64,000 nt of DNA from Platanthera guangdongensis (taxonomy: Eukaryota > Streptophyta > Magnoliopsida > Asparagales > Orchidaceae): assembly GCA_039583875.1 (NCBI GenBank), contig CM077152.1:17533059-17597058 (forward strand). Direction: 5' to 3'. Below are positions 11,272-23,100 of the stretch, piece by piece. Under the pieces are notes generated by a model. That model saw nothing but the letters and a program-made list of their open reading frames with translations. It ran no database searches and was not told where the DNA came from. Both the position numbers and the translations under genes were made by a program. Each line of letters begins with the position of its first letter. Within the stretch, counting starts at the first letter, position 1.

Positions 11272-12402
11272 TTAGCCCGGATGTTGAAGAGTCTCGAGCA
11301 CAAAATTAGGGACAAAAATAGAGGATAATGTAGTGGCAAAGTCCTGAAGCGACGGAGAAGCGATGTAAGGACTAATTCGCCATGGAATGGGCGGTGTAAG
11401 CCGACGTCGGATCAGCAGGTCACAAAATGCCAGAGGTTGAAGCCGGTTGCATTGGGGCGGCAGAACGAGGAGGGCGACGAGTGTAGACACGAAGAAGAAG
11501 AGGTTGGTGGTGAACAAGAACTTCGGTGGGAAGTGGTGGTGGTGGTGGAGGAGACGTAGCTGGAACGACAGGTCGAGGTAATGATGACGATGGAGGTGGT
11601 GATGATGAAATAGAAAAAAACAGTTAATCTTCTAGAAAGGTAACATCTGCCGAAACAGTCACCTTGCGGGTAGTGGGAGAGTAGCAAACATACCTTTTTT
11701 GAGTACGAGAGTAACCAACGGACATATATTTGTCCGCCCGAGGATTGAACTTGTCAGTGGAGGGCCCGAGATGATGAACATAACAAGTACAACCAAATGT
11801 GCGACTGGCGAGAAGGAATGATGGTGTAGAGGGAAAGATGAGACTAAACGGAGTGACGTTATTGAGGACAGAGGAAGGGAGACGGTTGATGAGATGACAT
11901 GTCATGGAAACCACAAAATGTCAATATGCTTTGGGAACATGCATTTTGATCATGATATAGTGAGCAACATTAAGAAGATGTCTATTTGAGTATGACACAC
12001 AAAGTCTGATGAATAATCCTAAATTCAGAACAGATTATCGAATTCATGACTAGTGTATTCGCGAGCATCATCTGTCCGGAGCGTTTTGAGTTTATCGACA
12101 AACTGAGTGCGAGTCTCACGAATGAAAGCAAGGAACACACGAGGAAGTTCAGAGCTGTCACAAAGTAGGTACAACCAGGTCATTCGAGAATAATCATCAA
12201 TGAAAATAATGAAATAACGATAACCAGATACACTTGTTATTTTATAGGGGCCGCAAATATCAGAATGAACTAACATAAACGGAGCAGCTCCGAGTACAAA
12301 GAGGGGGAAATGAGGAACGATGTTGTTTCCCCAGAATACATGAATCATAAGAAAAAACTTTAAGCGAAAATCAGAAAGTGCCTTCTGGAGGACGGGAAGC
12401 AA
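11272..12402 (-). pseudogene. pol: Copia integrase (broken)
   Basis: The core has HSDICGPY, FIDDYSRMTWLY and LRTDDAREY (12025-12402; the family usually has TDNAREY). After a rearranged, frameshifted stretch it continues with [33 protein letters not shown] and [15 protein letters not shown] (11624-11914), followed by a proline/serine-rich linker. The segment that should hold the catalytic Glu (12000-12025) is scrambled, so no working DDE triad can be assembled. Confidence 0.83.
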
Positions 12403-12423
12403 AGCATGCCCAAGACGCCAATG

Positions 12424-13128
12424 TTAGTTAACTGAGAAGACGAAGGAGAGAATGGTAGGAGAGACATCAAGAAGGTAGAACCCGTTTTGCAGTCGTCCTC
12501 TACCAATGATACTCTGCGTCCTGCGATCCTGCATCAGAAAAGAAGAAGGGGTGAGCGTGAAAGAACAATCCAAATCTGCAGTGAGGCGACTAACAAACAG
12601 TAAATTAAAGGGAGAGCCCGGGACATGGAGAGCCGAGCGAAGGGAAATAAAAGAATTGAAGGGTATGTCGACAGAGCCGGAGACAGGAGCGGTGTTGTCA
12701 TTGGCGACAGTGATAAACTTTGGATGCGGAGAATCCAAGTATCGGGGTGGCTTCAGGGATGTGATATGGTGAGTAGCACTCGAATCCACTATCCAGCTCG
12801 GACTAGTGGAAAGACAAACGATACCTTCATTAGAGACGAAGACAACAGATGCAGGCGAGTTGCAGAGCAACCCTTGAAGTTGTTGGAGCTGGAGGCGGAT
12901 TTCATCAAGATCAGCACGAGTGGCCGACGGGCTGAGGGCAGCAGGTGACCTCAAGATGGCCATCCTTACCACAAAAAGAACACTTAGGCCGCGACCGTCC
13001 TTCTTGTCCCCTCCCCCGAGAGCCTGAAAGTCCTCCACGAGCAGGGGGGAGAGGTAGTAAGGGTGCTGAAGAGTGCTGGAGAAGAGCCGTGGAGGGAGGT
13101 CTGATAGTATCAGGAGGTGGTGAAACCT
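12424..13128 (-). pseudogene. gag-pr: Copia gag C-terminus and protease
   Basis: It reads from the LTR edge into a gag tail with a decayed zinc-knuckle region (about 12945-12990), the linker LDEIRLQLQQLQ, then protease SWIVDSSATHHIT (about 12785-12825). It ends with the pre-integrase region. The active-site DSG is DSS here, which should kill the protease. The reading frame is open from the LTR through protease, but it begins inside the LTR and has lost the gag N-terminus. Confidence 0.8.
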
Positions 13129-13343
13129 TGTATAGAAGTACAAGAACAATGCCGGAAAAATGAGCTGAACCTTGTATATCCTTCGTCAGTATGTAAATAC
13201 AAGTATGAGTACAAATATATAAGAAGAGAAGAGTGAGAGAAGAGTGAGAAGAATCTCAAATCCAAGATGTGAGACTAAAACGAATAGGAAAAAAAATACA
13301 CAAATGGGCCAAAACATGGGCCTTTACATTGTCTATTCTAACA
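13129..13343 (-). repeat. 5' LTR, copia family A copy 1
   Basis: It pairs with 9565-9765 and is longer because of a local repeat of GAAGAGTGAGA near 13225-13250. No primer binding site follows it, unlike the related elements at 29084, 40931 and 62054. Confidence 0.86.
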
Positions 13344-15600
13344 ATATTCTTATTTCTAATGCGACTTGTGAATATCTTTCCAAAATGATTTTCAAAACTT
13401 TGCGCCCTCTCACGGTATGATTCAACAATCCTATTACCTTCACACATACCACTAGAATAAGATTGTTGAATGCAATAACTTACATTTAGTTAAGATTGTC
13501 TACATTTGCAAATTCATATGTGATGCAATGCGCGTCGTGAGTTTTTATTTATTATTAGTGTCCCTGTCTTTTATTATTGTAGCGCACGCTTTTGCGCAAT
13601 TTTGGATCATTGTGTAGCGTCGAGTTGTATCGCGCATGTTATTTGCGTTTGAGTGTATTTTGTATCGCGCATGTTGTGACCGACCAACGAGACCCTAAAT
13701 GCATAGGTCCGGTATTTAGGAGATAAATTAGTTTAGGGCAAGCTTTAAAAAATTACCTATTTCATTTAGATATTTATGCTTTAAAATCAGCCCACTTCCG
13801 ATAGGCCCATTTCTCTTACAAAAGAATAAATTCCTATATTATTTTGGATGGCTGCCAATAGTTGTTTTGCCCGAAGCCCCTGCTATATAATCAAGCCACC
13901 CCCCTTCAATTGCGCCCGGTTAGAAATGAATTGAACGAATCCCTATTTGATTTTCGTTCGGTCCCAGCGCCAACCCTATTTCCCCTCACGATTACTCTCC
14001 TGCTCGACGGAAGCCCCGATCGATGCCGGTGAGTTTTCACCGCCTGAAGCCGCTCCCTCCGGTGAACTTCATCCCCGACCGCAAGCTTCCAGAGCCACTG
14101 CACCTCTCCTACAACCGCCGATCTTCACCCCCAACGACATCGCCTGCAGCGACTCTATTCAGCGCTTTCCATGAAGCCACCACCTCCATCCCGTGCTTCT
14201 TCTCCCTGGCAGAAGCTCCTGCAACCATGCCACTCCTTCTAGTTCTCTTCTTCACCGTCGGAAACCACCAGGGAAGCCCGTCCCGCCACCAGATCTGCTG
14301 CCAAAATCCCCTCCAGTCGTCGTCGCTCTCGCCGGAGCACTCCTAGACACCGTCCAGTGAGCACTTCCAGCCAACCTTCAACATTCCACAGTCCTAGGCA
14401 GTACCTTCCTTGGGGATTTCGTGCTCAGCAGTTACTCTTCCTCTTAGGATATACCTCTCCATCTTCGCTCCCATATATTAGTTACTTTTATGCTCAAGTT
14501 AAATTGAATAGTTAATTATTGGAGCTTGCCCTAGCTAATTTCATCTCTTGAATACCGTTTATTTTTCCATTGCCGAGTGTGTTCGCCACCAGATTTCTGT
14601 GCTTGTGGAATTAGTTTCATAACGTTGTATGTTCGTGCGGTAGCGCTTACGTTTGTGTGCGTCGTCTTGACCGTTTAGTTCGTTAAAATAGCCCGCAAAA
14701 ACCTTTGCGGCACATTTATTTTAAATAGGTAACATTTTACTTTGTTTCAAAACTACACCCCCACCTTGGTTTACATCAATATGCATGCTCAGTCTCAATT
14801 TTGGGATGATAAGATGTTGACATTGTATAATCTAATAAATCACATGTCATCCTTTACTTTGCATCACCAAATTCCCTATTCTATCATTTTCCTTTGTGAT
14901 ATTTAATATCAAGTATCCCTCAATTGTTTGGGTGTGAATGAATTATCTCCAGGTAGAGATAAATTATCACCAAAATCCATTAAGTGTCTCGGACATCCTT
15001 GTACTCAGAAAGGGTAATGTTGTTATTCCCTTTCTCTTCGGCATGCTTTATATTTATTAAGGTTATCTTTTTTGAGTCTAAACATTTTTTTGACTTGAAT
15101 CCCTCATTGTCTGAGTCTAACGTTGAGGTCTGCCCAACTCCTACACATGTTTATGCTTCCTTACCAAATCTTGATGTCCCCAGTGCAAAGAATATGCAAT
15201 TTTATGATCATGTATACAATATATAGTTAAAAATCACATTATCAACCAGAGGAAAGTGTGACATCATGTTTAGACCCCCTGCATGTGGTGCTCATTCTGG
15301 TCAACGGTCCCCCTGATGTTGAAGATGTTTACCCATGCTTCTACATCCATTGATGATGATCGCCAACTAGAATTATGTAGGCCTCGCGATAGTTGCATTG
15401 CCTGTCATCTTATATCAAATTAGGTTTTCTATGGCCATTAATGTCCAGCTTATCGTGTTTTTTTCACTTCACTAACTTGCGTTTCTTTTCCTAAGATAGT
15501 ATAAGACGACTTGTCTCATCCCAAGTGGATACATAGCAAGAATGAAGAATGGAATTGGATTTACATGACATGTGATATGGAATGCCCTTCTTCAAGGAAG
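13344..15600. other. Non-coding stretch; possible solo LTR or old promoter region
   Basis: No recognisable gene. A TATA-like CTGCTATATAATCAAG at about 13880, followed by a C-rich, GC-rich run (13970-14400), resembles the U3/R/U5 make-up of plant gypsy LTRs. TGTTGTGACCGACC at about 13665 could be an LTR start. No second LTR, primer site or coding domain was found, so this stays a guess. The proline-rich frames at 13947-14346 look incidental. Confidence 0.3.
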
Positions 15601-15629
15601 TCCCATCAGATCTAATCAGTCAAATGATC

Positions 15630-16245
15630 TCCCGATGGCTCAAATCACAATTTAAGGGCTCGCCTGGTGATTACGGGGTATGCTAAGGTATTTGGTGTTG
15701 ATTAACCTAATACTTTCTCAAATGGCACCAAGAATTGACTATGCTCGAGTTCTTAGAGTTTCTGTTATTCATGATTGACCTCTCAATCGGTATTGCATCA
15801 AGAATGCGTTCCTTCATTCTCTTAATACAAATACTTTCAAGCTTCAACTTTTTTCATTGGTTTCATAATCATCAAAATGACATTTTTCAAGTGAGATATT
15901 GGGAAATATCGAAGATATGACAACCATAATGCAAAATAATAATTTCCTCATAAATGACAGTGTCTCCTCGTTCCACCTATAAATGGCATAACGGTAGACA
16001 TGCTAGACATGTCGAGTGATATCTACAACAACACATGATAGGAAGATATATATTGAGCTTAACTACCATTTCTTGGATAAAAAGATCTAAATCCAAAGAT
16101 TTTATTACATCCTTTCTTAATTTAAATGATCAGTTGGTTGATCTGATGACCAAAGTAATAAGGGGGTCGGGGGTCCCATGATTAGCTATATATGAAACAA
16201 GTTGAGCTTTTATGATATATAGCCACCAACTTGAGGGAAAGCATT
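15630..16245 (+). mobile_element. Decayed copia relic (RT fragment and RNase H end)
   Basis: Translation with stops and shifts shows GYAKVFGVD followed by NAFLH (15660-15830), the copia RT motif pair seen in GYxQ.xGxDY...[18 protein letters not shown] (about 16130-16170) matches the RNase H C-terminus, and an AACTTGAGGGAAAG purine tract lies near 16225. Most of the domain between them is gone. Confidence 0.6.
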
Positions 16246-16332
16246 CAATATTTGTATATATATGATTAATCTATATTATCCTTTTGTTCTACTAGGTGAA
16301 TAATATATAATAATATATGATATATAAGCAGT

Positions 16333-16390
16333 TCTCTCTCTCTCTCTCTATATATATGCGTGTGTGTATGTGCGCGCACACACATATATA
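16333..16390. repeat. Compound microsatellite
   Basis: (CT)n, (TA)n, (TG)n and (CA)n tracts run together between 16333 and 16390. Confidence 0.9.
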
Positions 16391-16819
16391 ATGTATGTCA
16401 TATAAAGATTTATTATAGCATTAATGGAACGCATACATGCTCTTACACATGCGACGGCGACATTATTTTCGGCCATTGCTCGGCGATGCACACCAGCCAC
16501 CCTGGGACACAACAATTTTTTACTGCAGGAAAAAGAGGTATTGCTGCGAGGGGAACACAAGCGGCGATTGGGATACCACCGTCATGTAGCGCATAGAGGA
16601 CTAATACATGTTCCACTAGTGTGTTTAGAGAATAAATGCAAGCAAACTAGATATTAGAACAACTCAATTTATAGGGAGTTACAAAATAAACTCATTTGGT
16701 ACGGCTAAGGAATAAAACAAGTTTTCAAGCATGTCTATAAATATAAAAGTTAGCACAAAAATTTTTTCCAAAGCACCTGTTGAAAATTCAAGAGCGAAAT
16801 CAAGGTTTAAAGTACTCAC

Positions 16820-17104
16820 TATCCTTTTCAGGTGAAGATGTTTGTTTAGATGCATGGCGCCAAGGATCTTGTGAGCCATTTGTGAAGATAATTTTTGAAC
16901 CTGCAACAGAATACTTACAACCAAAATCAGATATAAGGAAAACAACATTACTTTATGATCCGCAATAAAACACCAGATGAGGGATTAAACAAGTTCTTCA
17001 AAGTAATACCTGCAATTCTTGTGCCACCATAGTATAAGTTAGTCATATCCACTCCAGGGTAAATACCTTCACCAAATACATTTTTGCAAAGATCCAAATG
17101 GTAT
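16820..17104 (-). CDS. EDA2-like: EDA2-like exons 5 and 6 (of those seen)
   Basis: Exon 17104-17010 follows ...GTTATAG and encodes [16 protein letters not shown] then [15 protein letters not shown]. Donor GTATTACT. Exon 16900-16820 follows ...TTGCAG and encodes [13 protein letters not shown] and [12 protein letters not shown]. Its likely donor is GTGAGTAC at 16819. If that donor were not used, the frame would stop 6 codons later, without the catalytic His region. No further exon was recognised to the left in this window. Confidence 0.85.
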
Positions 17105-20100
17105 CTATAACAATATAATGTCTTTAAAAAATTAAGGATCACATTAAATAACTAACCGCATCTTCATTCAGTAGAAGTTTCAACATGCAAGTATAGCCCA
17201 ACGCTTACTTACAGCAATATGACCAGCACATTCTTAACATTGATTAATGCCAGTTACACTTGTTGTTTGTACAATTAAAGTTGGTTGCTATATATGGAGA
17301 ACCTCCAGAGAGGTTGAAAGATAACAAATTACAATCATATATCAGGTGAGTTTTCATTAAAGAATATGTCAAATCATGTAATAGGAATTTCCTTGTCAGA
17401 AAAAATGGTTAAACATAGAAGTTCAATTTAGAGAGAGTGCGGTACTGGCGAGAAATGTGAAAGATAATTATATTGAACTGCTGGTTAAAATGCATTAGTT
17501 ATACAGACATAACTCCAGGTCAAAATGATATATAGGCATAAACAATATAGATTACTAGATCTGCCAAAAAAGATCAACTAAAAGAAGTAAAAGGAAGAAG
17601 TGGTGATGAATGACTCAAGTTTCTAAAGCAAATTTGATCCATATTACACAATATTGATTACCTTGAAAAAGAAACAATGATGAAAATATAATGAAGGACC
17701 AGTTTGTCATGGATTTTTTTTACACCAGTGATGGTCATGCCAAAACGCCACGAGGTATGTTTATGTCGCCTCCATTTCCAATTGCTATAATCCCAAAAAT
17801 ACAGACAACTCGGTAGTACTAGAGTATTGAGCAGGTATACTGGGCACATGAGTATAAGTCGATGCTAATGCTGAACGATCTTGTAAGATTGTCTATGTGA
17901 GTGCTTGTCAATGATTTGATTCTTGTTGGGCCAAGTTAGTAATTCTCCCCAAGAGAGGGGATGGGTTGTCACTACTGGGACACCGACTCTTTCCACTGGC
18001 CCTTACTGGGATAAGGAGTCCATGGGATCCAAGCCCAACACTGGAGTGCCCGCGACGCCACTTTGTCGGAATTACTGATTCCACTGATGGGCATGAGCCT
18101 GAATATAGAGTCCCTTAGCAACTTCAAGCCAGAGCGAGAGCCTGAGTCTGATAGCGTTATCGAGGTCGAAGGAGAGCAAGTTGAGCACTTACTTTGTGTC
18201 CTTCGCTATTGCTTGGTTTCCCCGAGCGAGACCACTGAGCATGTTTTTCAAAATAAATGAAATTTTCCGCACCACTGCGCGCATTCATGGACATTTTTGT
18301 TTCATCATTATTGATAGCGGTAGTATGGAGAATTTCATTTCTCAATGCATGCTAGAGACACTACGACTCGAGACACATCCCTTAGAGCAGCACTACCACT
18401 TATCTGGGGTTAATAGTCACTTGACTATACCTGTTACTCATCTTTGCCTTCTAGAGTTCTCTATAGGGAACGCGTATCAGGATTCGGTTTATTGTGATGT
18501 TGCCCCTATCGATGTCTGCCACATCTTACTAGGACGCTCATGGCAGTACGATACACGAGTCATTCATGATGGGAACTCCCATTCCTTCGATAACCATGTG
18601 CGCAAGATTGTTCTTCCCCATAAGAACAGTCTTGTTCCCAAGGCACCTGAGAGGGCCTTGCTATCTTCTGTCTCGCCTACTTTAGTTTCCACTACACCAT
18701 TTTAATTTAGTGTTATACTTCTGTCTGGGGCCCTGTTCCAGAAAGAAGCACTTGACTATGAAGAGTCATTCATCTTGGATGTCAGACACACTTTTTGCAG
18801 CCACACCTTTGGTTCACATTATATATATTTAATTTTTGGCGATCACACTTTTGGTTCACCTCACTATCCTACGATTATGAGTGAGCTTGTTTCCAAACTT
18901 TCCAGGCTTTGTCGTATTGGGAGAATTAAGTCGGTCCCTAAACTTTTTCTTCCTACTAGGGACACGTTTTAAAGGATTCCTCTGGATGATTTTAAGGCTT
19001 CATTTAAGAGAGCGATTGCGGTTGTAAAAGAAGCTGTTGTAAATAATGTTTGTAAATGGAGCTGTTGGAAACTGATTGCTGGAAATGAAGATTTATTTGG
19101 GTATTCTGTGTTTGCAGAGCTGTTCAGAACAGAGAACCGTTTGGCAAAACAACTGTGACATTTTATAAATATTTTTTATTATATAATTTTTAATTAATTT
19201 TCTGATATATATATAATTATTTTTTATTAAATAAATGTTACTGTTAAAACTATAGAACTATATAAAATTAAAAAACTCCTCCGCCCCGCCTCCGCCATGA
19301 CTCCGCCCTGCTTCCGCCGTGACTCCGCCCTGCCTCCACCGTGCTCCGCCGCCGCCGGCCTGCACGGAGCCCACCGTCGGGTTCGCCGGGGTCCGGCGAC
19401 CTCGCCGGTGGGCTCCGGGCACGCCGGCGGCGGCGGAGCCACCGAATGCAACCATAAAGAAGATATGGTACGGTGGGCACCGGAGGGCGGCACAACAAAA
19501 TTTTCCTCCCCACAAAACGCGACAACTGGAGGTATCACACAGTGTTTCGTCCCACAGAATTTAGAACCGGGAGAAACGTCGGGCGGTTCTAACTTAGATC
19601 GGAAAAACAAATGGAATTCCTCCATCTTGGTGTTGTGACAAAATGAACCGGAGCAAAAATGCAATACCAAATGAAGCCTAAATGGTAAATTTGTGAACGG
19701 TTTTAAAATTTTTCGTGCTAGTCGAACTCTCGCGGGTGATGTCATTCAGTTGATTGGTCTTGGTTTAGTAAACGCTCATAGACTCCTTTTATAGATTTCA
19801 GGAGGTGGTTACGGTAGTTATGCGACTATCCGCATATATTTGGTATAGTTTTGAGCATATATTTTACTCATTATGTTTGCTGTTTGCAGGCCAAATATTT
19901 AATTATTATCGCTCCCCCACTAATCATGATGGTTAGTGTGTGGTTACTTAAGAAATGGACGGCGATGATCGTTACGGAATCATCGTGCCCGCCATGGACG
20001 GATGGTCGTACCGGCGGTGAACGCTCGCCGACAGAGGAAAAGGCGTAGCCCGCAGCCACGTGAAGCGGTTGCGGGAAAGGGACGGCTGGGTGCGCACCCT

Positions 20101-23100
20101 TTGCGGGCGGAGCCCGCGGCCACGGGAGGCGGCCGTGGGAAAGGGTCGGTCGGGCGCGCCGCCCCTTGTGGGCGGAGTCCGCGGCTGCGGGAGGCGGCCG
20201 CGGGGAAGGGTCGGCCGTGCGCACCGCCCCTTGCGGGCAGAGCCCGCGGCCGCGGGAGGCGGCCGTGGGTAAGGGGCGACCGGGCGCACTGCCCATTGCG
20301 GGCGGAGCCCGCGGCCGCGGGAGGTGGACGCGGGGAGGGGGCGGCCGGGCGTGGCCGGCCCTGTAGGCGGAGCCCGCGGCCGTGGGGAAGGGGCCGCTGG
20401 GTGTGGCCCCTCCTTGCGGGCAGAGCTCGCGGCCACGGGAGGTGACTGCGGGGAAGGGGTGGTCAGGCGTGGCTGCCCCTTACATGCGGAGCCCGCGGCC
20501 ACAGGAGGTGTCCGCAGGGAAGGGGCGGCCGGGCGTAAGCCGCCTGGCGCCGGGCGGTGATTACTCGAAAGGGGGGCGAAGTGGGATCTGTGCGCGGGGG
20601 ATCGCGTGCGACGATCACGTGCGCGACGATTTCTCCATGATCCCCATTTGGATAGAGGGATCATGGGGAGTGGGATAATCGCACCCCAAGTGTTTTACAA
20701 AAAGGGATTTCGCCCCATGACTCCTATTCCACCACCTTTAATTCTTCTGAATGGTAAAAGGCCCATATATTGAACCCCCCCCCCCACTTTTAATATAATC
20801 TTTAATATTAAAGTTATAATATATTTGAAAAATTGTCATGTTTAATTTCCTTCTGCCAACTTTGAAAAGTTCCGCCCTCCTTCCCTCTTTTAATAATTTT
20901 TTAATATCAAATGAAACCTATTGCTAGCTTAGAAAAGCTGTCAGGCTTCCCCCACGAAAAGGCAGCTGGAAAAAGAAATGAATCGAGAGAAACTCCTTTG
21001 TTCATTTCCGACAAGCACGACATTCCTCACCGACGAGTTCTCCCCGCGAATCCCCGCTCGCCTGCCGACGACGCCCACGCCGGAGCCTCCCTAGAGCTTC
21101 CGCGACCTCTCCTGTTTCTCTCACAGTCAGTGCCGGCGAGTCCTCCATCGTACCACTACCACCCTCCCCTCCGCCTGAGATCGTGCCTCCTCTCTGCTCT
21201 CCAACAACCTCATTTCTCCTCTCCTCTGACTGAATGGACACCTTCCTAGCCGAGTCCAGCAACGCAGTGCCTCTCGTGCAGCCACCTTCACCTTTAACAA
21301 GGACCAGATGTTTGTCTCCTTTCAAAGACACCCATCCAAACTTCTATCCAGGAGGACTTACCTGTTAAACCCATTCTCGTGGAGGTATAACTTGTGCGTT
21401 CTCCCTTCCTCGTATGAAGTTAGAATATCTTATGCTTGATTTCAAATGAATTACTAAAGTCAGAGCTTGCCCTCAAGATTATCAACTTGCATTCTTTGTC
21501 GTTAATTTACTAAACTCTTGCGTTTTTCTTACTCATTTATTAAATACATGTGGAAGAATTATTTCGTATTGATAATCTCGCACTAATGCTCGCCTCTTAT
21601 GCGTCTTTGCGAAATTGAGATCAGTTAACGACCAAGATTGTTCGTGTGAACTACGATTTCTTAACGACCGAGATTTCTTAAACACCTTCAACTATATTGG
21701 ACAAAATAACCGCAACCACCGAAGCCCAACCGCGTGTCACCGAGGATAATCCAACCGGGCACAAGCCACATGATGTTTGTTCCACAAACCAACCATGATC
21801 ACGGTGGATGCACCCGGAGCTAAAATCAGGTCAAGCAACAAAGTTCATACCACCCCTACACAATAATGAAGAAAAATAGGGGAGACACAAACAACACACG
21901 GGATACGCTCAGAGGCCGTGTGCGATTAAGGCGAGAGTCGGGAAAAAGACATCTGAGTCATCTTCGTCACGAACACTCCCCCTCACTTGGAACACGTGCA
22001 TGAAGGCTACACACAAATATTAAATAACCACAAAAAATAAAATGACAAAAAATAACAAAGAAAACAGATATGGATAAAGGCTGCTAGAGAGAACGGGCTC
22101 AAGATGCAACGAGCAGACCACGAGAACAAGAAGTGGCGAGAAGAGGGCTCAAGCAGCGGCAAACAGAGAGCTCAAGCAGTGGCGAGCAAAAAGCTCAAGC
22201 AGCGGCAAGCAAAAAGCTCAAGCAGCGGCGAGCAAAAGAGGGAGCCCGATAAGAAAAAGAGGAGCTCGACACGAGAGGAGCCATTGTCACTAGCAAGGAG
22301 AAATGAGAGCCATATCTGGAGCAGCGGGGATGGATGTGATGGAGAGACCACTACGGAGGCGGGATCCATGGAGGCAACAACAAAAGGGATCCAACGGGTC
22401 AAGAAGCTCCATTGGACTAACAAAGAAGAAGCTCTACGAGACCGACAGAGGAGTAGGGGCTCGACGAGAGAAGAAGTTCTAGCGAGACGCAACGGGAAAA
22501 GCACGACGACGATTGAAGAAGAGAAGCACAGACAAGAACGAAGCCGAACGGAGAGGTTTACGACAAACAGTGACTGGAACACAGTAGAAGCAACAAGAGA
22601 AGACATGGCTACAAGCAATAGGGGCTGCTCCCGTCGATGAAATATATAAAGGCGATCTCATCGATGGGAGCGGAAGCGGGTTACCTTGACGGTAGCAAGG
22701 GCAACCCTGTCAACGAGAACAAGAGGGAGGAGAAAATCATAGAAAATCTACCGAGAAGCATAGGTTACCAACAAATTAAGGCGACAAAAAAATTTCACGG
22801 AGTCAATTCTTGCTCCGATACCATGTTAAAATAATTAAAAGAAAATAGAGAGCGCAATTTATTCATCCTTCAAGGGGTAATTTATAAAATTACAAAGGAC
22901 ATACAAACCTAAAACTATGATGCGGGACTAAACCCCAAACATACTTAAATACATAATATTAATAACTTAAACACTATGAAAGAACAAAACATATTAAAGT
23001 TGATTGTCAATTCATCAGATAGGAAGTTATCAAAAAGCAAATATGCACTATATGTGTTTCTTCAGAGAAAGAGTTGGCCAACATCTTTACCAAATTAATT

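Larger units (their letters stand above)
9565..13343 (-). mobile_element. Ty1/copia element, family A, internally deleted
   Basis: Copia order is read on the minus strand: protease, integrase, then RT/RNase H. It is bounded by related LTRs of 201 and 215 bp starting TGTTAGA on the minus strand. The 5' LTR (right end) is followed at once by the C-terminal part of gag. The primer site, leader and N-terminal two thirds of gag are therefore deleted. No matching 5-bp target duplication is visible (GTATC left, ATATT right). Confidence 0.9.

Noticed and set aside
9560..13348. Target duplication for the first copia element
   Set aside because: Flanking pentamers GTATC and ATATT do not match.
13947..14346. 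Proline-rich open frames as a possible host gene
   Set aside because: The C-rich composition gives overlapping frames in two phases, with no conserved motif and no splice context. More like an LTR U5/leader.
19972..20664. Long overlapping open frames on both strands (230 aa minus, 147 aa plus)
   Set aside because: They come from the 65-bp GC-rich minisatellite, which is open in several frames and changes phase every unit. No domain or codon logic.
22104..22640. 178-aa charged open frame (plus) and 148-aa frame (minus)
   Set aside because: They lie in a copia leader with 23-24-bp tandem repeats, and neither resembles gag or any known protein.
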